This document shows, piece by piece, positions 4,708 to 8,302 of a stretch of DNA of 8,302 nt. The stretch spans positions 1-8,302 of the forward strand of contig CALZCR010000050.1 in the NCBI GenBank assembly GCA_945631445.1, given 5' to 3'. The position numbers and the translations under genes are program-made. The stretch is from an uncultured Corynebacterium sp. Lineage in GTDB: Bacteria; Actinomycetota; Actinomycetes; Mycobacteriales; Mycobacteriaceae. Numbering within the stretch: position 1 is the stretch's first letter; each line of letters begins with the position of its first letter. Below the pieces are notes generated by a model. The model saw nothing but the letters and a program-made list of their open reading frames with translations. It did not search any database and was not told where the DNA came from.

Positions 4708-5718
4708 ATGCTGACACGGGGACCTGATTTTGCGATGGAGCTGGGGGCGGAGGAGCCGTCCCCGCCGCGGCGCTACGACTTGACGCCGCCGCCGGCGCTG
4801 GATCAGTCGAACTTGGTGAATCCGGTGAAAGCGGCGCCCAAGAGCGGGTGGCGCAAGGCGGTGCACGCCGCCACCGGCGGGCGCATCAATCCGGGCGGTT
4901 CGCCGGCGCAGGAGCGCCACGACCAGTTGCTGGCTCGCATCCGCCAACCCCTGCGCGGGGATTATCGCATCGCGGTGATGAGTTTGAAGGGTGGGGTGGG
5001 CAAGACGACCACCACGGTGTCGCTGGGCAGCGCTTTCGCCAGCGTGCGCGGCGACCGGGTCATCGCGGTGGACGCGAACCCGGATCTAGGCACGCTGGCG
5101 CAACGCGTCGCGGATCCGGGGCCGGCCACCGTGCGGGATCTGCTCGCCGCGGACGACACCTCGCGCTATCCGCAGGTGCGCGCCTATACCGCGCAGTCCA
5201 CCTCCCGGCTGGAGGTCTTGGGTTCGGAGCGAGATCCGGCCGTGTCGGTGGCGTTCAGCGACGAGGACTACCGCCAGACCATTGACATCCTGCAGCACCA
5301 CTACAACATCATCCTCACCGACTGCGGGACGGGATTGATGCATTCGGCGATGAGCGGGGTGTTGGAGCTGGCGAATTCCCTGGTGTTGGTGACTTCCCCG
5401 GCGCTGGACGGGGCGCAGTCCGCGTCCGCGACGCTGGACTGGTTGAACCTGCACGGCCATGAGCAGTTGGCGGCCAATTCCGTGGTGGTGGTCTCTTCCG
5501 CGCACCCGGGCAAACCGACGATCGACATGGAGCAACTGACCAGGCACTTCCGCTCGCGCGCCCGCGCGGTCCACGTCATCCCCTTCGACAAGCACTTGGC
5601 GGAAGGGGCGACGGTGGACATTGACCGCATGGCCAGGCCGACCTACGAGTCCTACCTGGAGCTAGCCGGGATCGTCGCCGACGACTTCGGGTCCTGGCAC
5701 CGGCACGCGGCGGTGTAG
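4708..5718 (+). CDS. MinD/ParA-family ATPase, EspI-like (type VII secretion-associated class)
   Basis: A 336-residue cytosolic ATPase of the SIMIBI class. Numbering from the first of two adjacent ATGs (4705), it has a deviant Walker A KGGVGKTT (95-102, signature Lys95 and Lys100), a Walker A' AVDANPDLG (121-129, Asp123) and a Walker B-like IILTDCGTG (202-210, Asp206). Before the ATPase core is a 45-residue acidic, proline-rich leader, then GWRKAVHAATGG (49-60) and a RIRQPLRGDYRIAV segment. This layout is known from actinobacterial MinD-like proteins coded beside ESX (type VII) loci, such as EspI. No EsxA/B, EccC or other secretion gene lies in the window, so this copy looks orphan and may act in polar localisation or cell-envelope work. 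GGGGGAGG sits 6 nt before the ATG at 4708 but only 3 nt before the one at 4705, so 4708 is preferred. It converges on the SDR gene downstream. Confidence 0.85.
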   Translation: MLTRGPDFAMELGAEEPSPPRRYDLTPPPALDQSNLVNPVKAAPKSGWRKAVHAATGGRINPGGSPAQERHDQLLARIRQPLRGDYRIAVMSLKGGVGKTTTTVSLGSAFASVRGDRVIAVDANPDLGTLAQRVADPGPATVRDLLAADDTSRYPQVRAYTAQSTSRLEVLGSERDPAVSVAFSDEDYRQTIDILQHHYNIILTDCGTGLMHSAMSGVLELANSLVLVTSPALDGAQSASATLDWLNLHGHEQLAANSVVVVSSAHPGKPTIDMEQLTRHFRSRARAVHVIPFDKHLAEGATVDIDRMARPTYESYLELAGIVADDFGSWHRHAAV

Positions 5719-5721
5719 CGG

Positions 5722-5747
5722 GCTTATCGACGCCTGCGCGTCGAAGC
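5722..5747. terminator. Hairpin between convergent genes
   Basis: TCGACGC (5727-5733) and GCGTCGA (5738-5744) form a 7-bp stem with loop CTGC, extendable by three pairs past a 2-nt bulge, filling nearly all of the 28 bp between the two stop codons. It could serve as a bidirectional transcription terminator, but neither side has a T-run, so efficiency by the intrinsic route is doubtful. Confidence 0.45.
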
Positions 5748-6433
5748 TACTTGATCGCCTCGGCGATCGGGGTCTCACCGTCGTAGAAGTTGATCTTCTC
5801 GCCGACCCCGGCGTTGTGGGCCACCACGTGGACCATCACTTCCGCGACGTTCTCGCGCGAGGTGTCGGACTGGCCTTCCTGCGGCTCGGCGCCGTCGATC
5901 TTGCCTTCGCGGTCCACCAGCTGGATGCGCCCGCTCGCAGCCTCGAGGGTGAGCACCCCGGGCCCGAGGATCGTGTGCTCGAGACCAGAGGCGCGCAGGT
6001 GCGCGTCGGCGTCGTGCTTGGCCTTGGCGTAGGGATACATCGACTCGTCCTCGTCTAAGCGCTCGACATCGATGTCGGCGGTGACGTAGGAGACCATCAC
6101 GTAGCGCTTGACGCCCGCCTTCTCCGCGGCGTCGATGGAACGCACCGCGGCCTCGTAGTCCACCGCGCGGGTGCGCTCCGGGTCACCGCCGCCGGCGCCG
6201 GCCGAGAAGACCACCGCGTCCGCGCCTTCGAAGGCCTCGCGCAGCTCGTCGACCGTGGCTCTTTCAATGTCGAGCAGCACCGGGTTGGCGCCGCGCTGCT
6301 CGATGTCGGCCTTGTGCTCGGGGTTGCGGATGATCGAGTCGACGCTGTACCCGGCGTCCCGGAACTTCGGGGCCGCGAGCAGGGCCACCTTGCCGTGTCC
6401 GCCGATGATGACCACGCGTTTGTCGTCTGCCAT
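5747..6433 (-). CDS. Atypical SDR / NAD(P)-binding oxidoreductase-like protein (full-length paralog)
   Basis: A 228-residue cytosolic NAD(P)-binding protein of the NmrA/YhfK/YwnB-like atypical SDR type. The dinucleotide loop is VVIIGGHGKVA (7-17), followed by SIIRNPEHK (33-41), VLLDIER (52-58), GADAVVFSAGAGGGDPE (70-86), the strand RYVMVSY (110-116), YPYAK (133-137, giving Tyr133 and Lys137 of YxxxK), TILGPGVL (154-161) and a C-terminal FYDGETPIAEAIK. The order and length are normal for the family; the substrate is unknown, and roles in redox or quinone handling have been proposed for relatives. The start at 6433 is fixed by an excellent Shine-Dalgarno (GGAAGGAG, 7 nt upstream) and by the Rossmann strand beginning at residue 6. 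A small upstream frame ends 2 bp before this start, which hints at translational coupling. The shorter paralog lies at 54-629. Confidence 0.9.
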   Translation of the reverse strand: MADDKRVVIIGGHGKVALLAAPKFRDAGYSVDSIIRNPEHKADIEQRGANPVLLDIERATVDELREAFEGADAVVFSAGAGGGDPERTRAVDYEAAVRSIDAAEKAGVKRYVMVSYVTADIDVERLDEDESMYPYAKAKHDADAHLRASGLEHTILGPGVLTLEAASGRIQLVDREGKIDGAEPQEGQSDTSRENVAEVMVHVVAHNAGVGEKINFYDGETPIAEAIK

Positions 6434-6435
6434 GT

Positions 6436-6678
6436 CTATTCTCCTTCCGCGCCGCATGCGACGCTTTTTGTCTCCGCCGCCGCGGCGAGGGAATCGTCGC
6501 GGGCGGCGGCTTCCTTCTCCCACGGTACGGAAATTACGGCGGCCGGATGGCGTGCCTGCGCGGAGTTGTCGTCGGTGCACGCGCCGGGCGCCCCGCCCCT
6601 GGACGGGGTCAACTCCTCCACCCCACAGGAGAACAGCCCGGGTGGGGACGTGCTGAAGACCAGGCCTTTCGAACGCAT
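6436..6678 (-). CDS. Putative small protein coupled to the SDR gene
   Basis: An 80-residue frame with no recognised family. It starts MRSKGLVFST, has four cysteines (18, 34, 75 and one near the middle not paired in an obvious motif are not claimed beyond FSCG, GACT and ACGA), and ends in an Ala/Glu-rich tail. Nearly four fifths of its codons end in G or C, as in real genes here, and its TAG (6438-6436) sits inside the SDR ribosome-binding region, 2 bp before the SDR ATG, an arrangement typical of coupled genes. Against it: AGGGGA lies only 2 nt before the ATG, which is too close, and no homology is recognised. If real, it would be the first gene of an operon with the SDR gene. Confidence 0.3.
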   Translation of the reverse strand: MRSKGLVFSTSPPGLFSCGVEELTPSRGGAPGACTDDNSAQARHPAAVISVPWEKEAAARDDSLAAAAETKSVACGAEGE

Positions 6679-6691
6679 ATTCCCCTAGTCG

Positions 6692-6706
6692 CCCGCCAAC
6701 GGCGGG
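6692..6706. other. Perfect 6-bp hairpin in the divergent region
   Basis: CCCGCC and GGCGGG flank a 3-nt loop. It lies about 14 nt upstream of the putative small gene on the minus strand. No T-run follows on either strand, so it is not a clear terminator; an operator or leader hairpin is possible. Confidence 0.3.
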
Positions 6707-6753
6707 AAGCTGCGCTACTCATATACCTGTCCGCCGACCCGGCGTCTTCGTCA

Positions 6754-6806
6754 GTGACGGTGGAGCATGTCCGGTGTCTCCCGGACGTCCCGTCACCAGT
6801 CTTTTT
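6754..6806 (+). terminator. Nested hairpin plus T-run upstream of the DUF6985-like gene
   Basis: An outer stem GTGACGG (6754-6760) / CCGTCAC (6790-6796) encloses an inner stem GTCCGG (6769-6774) / CCGGAC (6781-6786) with a 6-nt loop. Five T residues follow at 6802-6806, 5 nt after the outer stem. The element ends 25 nt before the ATG at 6832, leaving the GAAAGG ribosome-binding site (6817-6822) free. It resembles an intrinsic terminator placed in a leader, so attenuation is possible; the gap before the T-run weakens this. Confidence 0.4.
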
Positions 6807-6831
6807 CCTCCACAGCGAAAGGCCATCGACC

Positions 6832-7371
6832 ATGGCAGAGCACATCCCCGGCGTCGGCGCATTGACCCGCGACGACTACGACGAGCAGATCACCCCGAAG
6901 CTGTCCGTCCCCCTGTTAGGAAAAGACGTCTCTTTCATCGTCTTCGACTACGACGAGCGGCACAACGATAAAATCGCGACCTGCGTCAACAATTTTCGGG
7001 CCCTGCCGGCAGAGGTCTTGAACGCCGCCACTGACGCGGCTTTCGTCTACTACCGGGATTTCTACCAGGCGGTGGAAGACGATGAATACACCATGGAGTG
7101 GATGCCTGAGATCGCCGAACCCGCCCAGGTCTGGAACCACATCCGGCTCGGCGACGCCCCCATGGTCGAGGCCGGGTATACAGAAGACTCTCCGTGGTAC
7201 GTCACGCTGGAATGTGAATGCGAGTGGGAGGAGGAGCACGGGCTGACCCTCGTGTTCCGCGACGGTTCCGAGATCACCAAGGTCGGTCCGTCCGACGGGC
7301 TTCTGGAGTGGGGCGAGGGTGACCGGGACGCCTCGGGCGACGGCCTGTTCCGCGTCCCTGACTACAGCTGA
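6832..7371 (+). CDS. DUF6985-like protein, function unknown
   Basis: A 179-residue, strongly acidic, probably cytosolic protein without signal peptide or membrane segment. The N-terminal IPGVGALTRDDYDE (5-18) is followed by a short strand ending VPLLGKDVSFIVFDYDE (26-42). The C-terminal block WEEEHGLTLVFRDGSEITKV (132-151), then GPSDG, matches my memory of the WxxEHGLxLVFxxG...VGxxDGH signature of DUF6985 proteins, several of which occur beside SMI1/KNR4-type immunity genes; that link is recall, not a search. The usual terminal His after DG is Leu here. Two cysteines (CEC, 128-130) lie before the signature. The ATG at 6832 is preferred over the longer open frame because GAAAGG sits 9 nt upstream and the family-like start follows directly. 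No toxin gene is adjacent. Confidence 0.7.
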   Translation: MAEHIPGVGALTRDDYDEQITPKLSVPLLGKDVSFIVFDYDERHNDKIATCVNNFRALPAEVLNAATDAAFVYYRDFYQAVEDDEYTMEWMPEIAEPAQVWNHIRLGDAPMVEAGYTEDSPWYVTLECECEWEEEHGLTLVFRDGSEITKVGPSDGLLEWGEGDRDASGDGLFRVPDYS

Positions 7372-7388
7372 GCCCACCGCATACTGGT

Positions 7389-7410
7389 GCACTATGCGCG
7401 CGCATAGTGC
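7389..7410. terminator. 22-bp perfect palindrome between the DUF6985-like and YdcF genes
   Basis: The 22 bases are an exact palindrome with half-site GCACTATGCGC, beginning 17 bp past the upstream stop codon. Folded as RNA it gives a 9-bp stem with a 4-nt GCGC loop; TTTT follows at 7419-7422, 8 nt further on, so it may end the upstream transcript. It also lies about 60 bp upstream of the likely start of the YdcF transcript, where a dimeric regulator could bind. The symmetry is direct; the choice between terminator and operator is open. Confidence 0.5.
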
Positions 7411-7447
7411 GCGCCGCATTTTCGATGATTCACCGGGGTGCAGCCCC

Positions 7448-7453
7448 TAGACT
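7448..7453 (+). promoter_or_regulatory. Putative -10 box of the YdcF-like gene
   Basis: TAGACT fits TANNNT and would start transcription near 7460, giving a leader of about 36 nt that contains AGGAG (7484-7488). The -35 region is not convincing. A GGGG/CCCC mini-repeat (7435-7447) lies just upstream. Confidence 0.35.
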
Positions 7454-7495
7454 GAACCTCATTGTCCGGCCGCGCCCACTTTCAGGAGTCTGCCC

Positions 7496-8302
7496 GTGCG
7501 TACCTTTCTGCCCCGTGTCATGCTCGCCGCCGTGGCGGCGACCGTTGTTCTCCCCGCCGTGTTCACCCCGGCGCAGGCGGCGCCTTGGTCGTTGTCTTCC
7601 TCCTCTTCCTCCAGCCTCGGTGGCTCCTCGCTGTCTTCTATTTTTGAGGAGCTCACAGACTAGGAGATCGTCGTCGACCTCCCGGGCTACGGGGAATACC
7701 GCTTTCCGGCTGACCTGACGCTGGCGTCGCTCAACCCGGACAACGCCGACCCTGTTGATCTGTTCAGCGCCGCGGTGTTCGCCGCGGACTACGAGGACAA
7801 CGCCGACGCGCGGCAAGCGGCGTTGGCCGCGTTGGAGCAGCCGCAGCGCGCGCAGGTCACCGCGGCGCTGACGGCCCTGCACGGAGAGGTCGCGCCGCCG
7901 GAGACGGCCTCTGCCCGGGCGCCGATCGTGGTGCTGGGCAACGGGCTGAACCCGGACGGTTCCATTCACCCGAACTTGGAAAATCGGCTGCTGGCCGCCA
8001 CAGAATTGGCGAAGCGGCGTCCCGGCGCCCCCATCGTGGTCTCCGGCGGGCTACTGGTGGGCGGGTACGTCGAAGCCCACGCCATGCGCGATTGGCTGGT
8101 GGAAGAGGGAGTGGCAGAAGAGCGCATCCTGGTGGAGGACCGGTCATTTTCCACGGTGAGCAACGCACGCTTCACGCGGGAGCTGTTGCCGGAGGCCACG
8201 GACGTGATCGTGGTGACCTCGCGGGACCATGTCCACCGCGCCGTCGTGGATTTCACCCTCGCCTTCGGGCCGGACGCCCGGGTGGCCGGCGTCGGTGCGC
8301 CC
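7496..8302 (+). pseudogene. Secreted YdcF/DUF218-family protein with an in-frame TAG, incomplete at the window end
   Basis: The frame begins at GTG 7496 with AGGAG 7 nt upstream. It encodes a signal peptide (VRTFLPRVML, a hydrophobic stretch, then TPAQA before APW near residue 28-29), a serine-rich stretch with seven Ser in a row (34-40), and then TAG at codon 56 (7661-7663). The same frame continues without another stop to the window edge, 269 codons in all. After the TAG it is plainly a DUF218 domain: APIVVLGNGLNPDG, ENRLLAATELA, IVVSGG, VEAHAMRDWLVEEGV, RILVEDRSFSTVSNA and VTSRDHVHRAV. Relatives act in the cell envelope (ElyC, SanA, YdcF). Either the gene is inactivated by one base change (CAG to TAG would suffice), the base is a sequencing error, or there is read-through. 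Codon use is coding-like on both sides of the stop. Confidence 0.8.

Larger units (their letters stand above)
6434..6831. other. Divergent intergenic region, 398 bp
   Basis: Between the SDR start (minus) and the DUF6985-like start (plus) I find one plausible small gene (6436-6678), a perfect CCCGCC-AAC-GGCGGG hairpin (6692-6706), an AT-rich CATATACC near 6720 that could hold -10 boxes on either strand but fits neither consensus well, and a nested hairpin with a T-run (6754-6806). No tRNA or known riboswitch pattern is recognised. Confidence 0.5.

Noticed and set aside
4549..5738. The 13-mer ATCGACGCCTGCG on both sides of the ParA-like gene (4549-4561 and 5726-5738), as possible target duplications
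   Set aside because: In 8.3 kb of GC-rich DNA one such match is expected by chance, and no mobile-element features accompany it.
6434..6580. N-terminal extension of the second SDR protein to an ATG at 6580
   Set aside because: The Arg-rich extension precedes the Rossmann strand, and the strong GGAAGGAG fixes the start at 6433.
6547..6831. N-terminal extension of the DUF6985-like protein
   Set aside because: It would cover the nested hairpin, has no domain features, and a good Shine-Dalgarno precedes the ATG at 6832.

Overview
The window is high-GC, densely coded DNA that looks like the chromosome of an actinobacterium, most likely Corynebacterium or a close relative. The grounds are the protein families (a mycobacterial/corynebacterial-style MinD/ParA protein, a ROK regulator, a secreted YdcF-like protein), strong G/C preference at third codon positions, and several starts with a TANNNT -10 box about 6-8 nt before the ATG and no Shine-Dalgarno, which is the leaderless arrangement common in these bacteria. 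The genus is inference; no rRNA or other marker gene is present. I see no tRNA, rRNA, CRISPR array, intact insertion sequence or phage gene.

Layout. 54-1207 (minus): a 3-methyladenine DNA glycosylase followed by a short NAD(P)-binding SDR-like protein, probably one operon. 1226-1819 (plus): a HAD-fold protein diverging from the glycosylase across only 18 bp, with overlapping -10 boxes on opposite strands. 1820-2081: intergenic, with a small HTH-like coding remnant and a striking 23-bp perfect inverted repeat that can fold into an 84-nt hairpin. 2082-4518 (minus): an MFS exporter and then a ROK-type regulator with its own leaderless promoter. 4519-4707: divergent control region with a 9-bp inverted repeat around the putative -10 of the MFS gene. 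4708-5718 (plus): a MinD/ParA ATPase of the type VII secretion-associated (EspI-like) class, without any secretion genes nearby. 5747-6433 (minus): a second, full-length SDR-like protein paralogous to the first, possibly preceded by a small coupled ORF (6436-6678). 6832-7371 (plus): a DUF6985-like protein behind a nested hairpin plus T-run. 7496-8302 (plus): a secreted YdcF/DUF218-type protein that runs off the window and carries an in-frame TAG at codon 56.

How it fits together. This is mostly a row of small, independently controlled units rather than one pathway. DNA alkylation repair (glycosylase), putative redox or NAD(P)-sensing proteins (the two SDR paralogs), export (MFS with an adjacent regulator), a cell-pole or secretion ATPase, and a cell-envelope YdcF protein are interleaved. 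The most notable signals are a HAD protein that has lost nearly all catalytic motif residues, an SDR paralog that has lost its YxxxK loop, the overlapping divergent promoter, the long hairpin element, the amber codon in the YdcF gene, and several near-perfect palindromes at gene boundaries. I did not find a clearly new multi-gene system.
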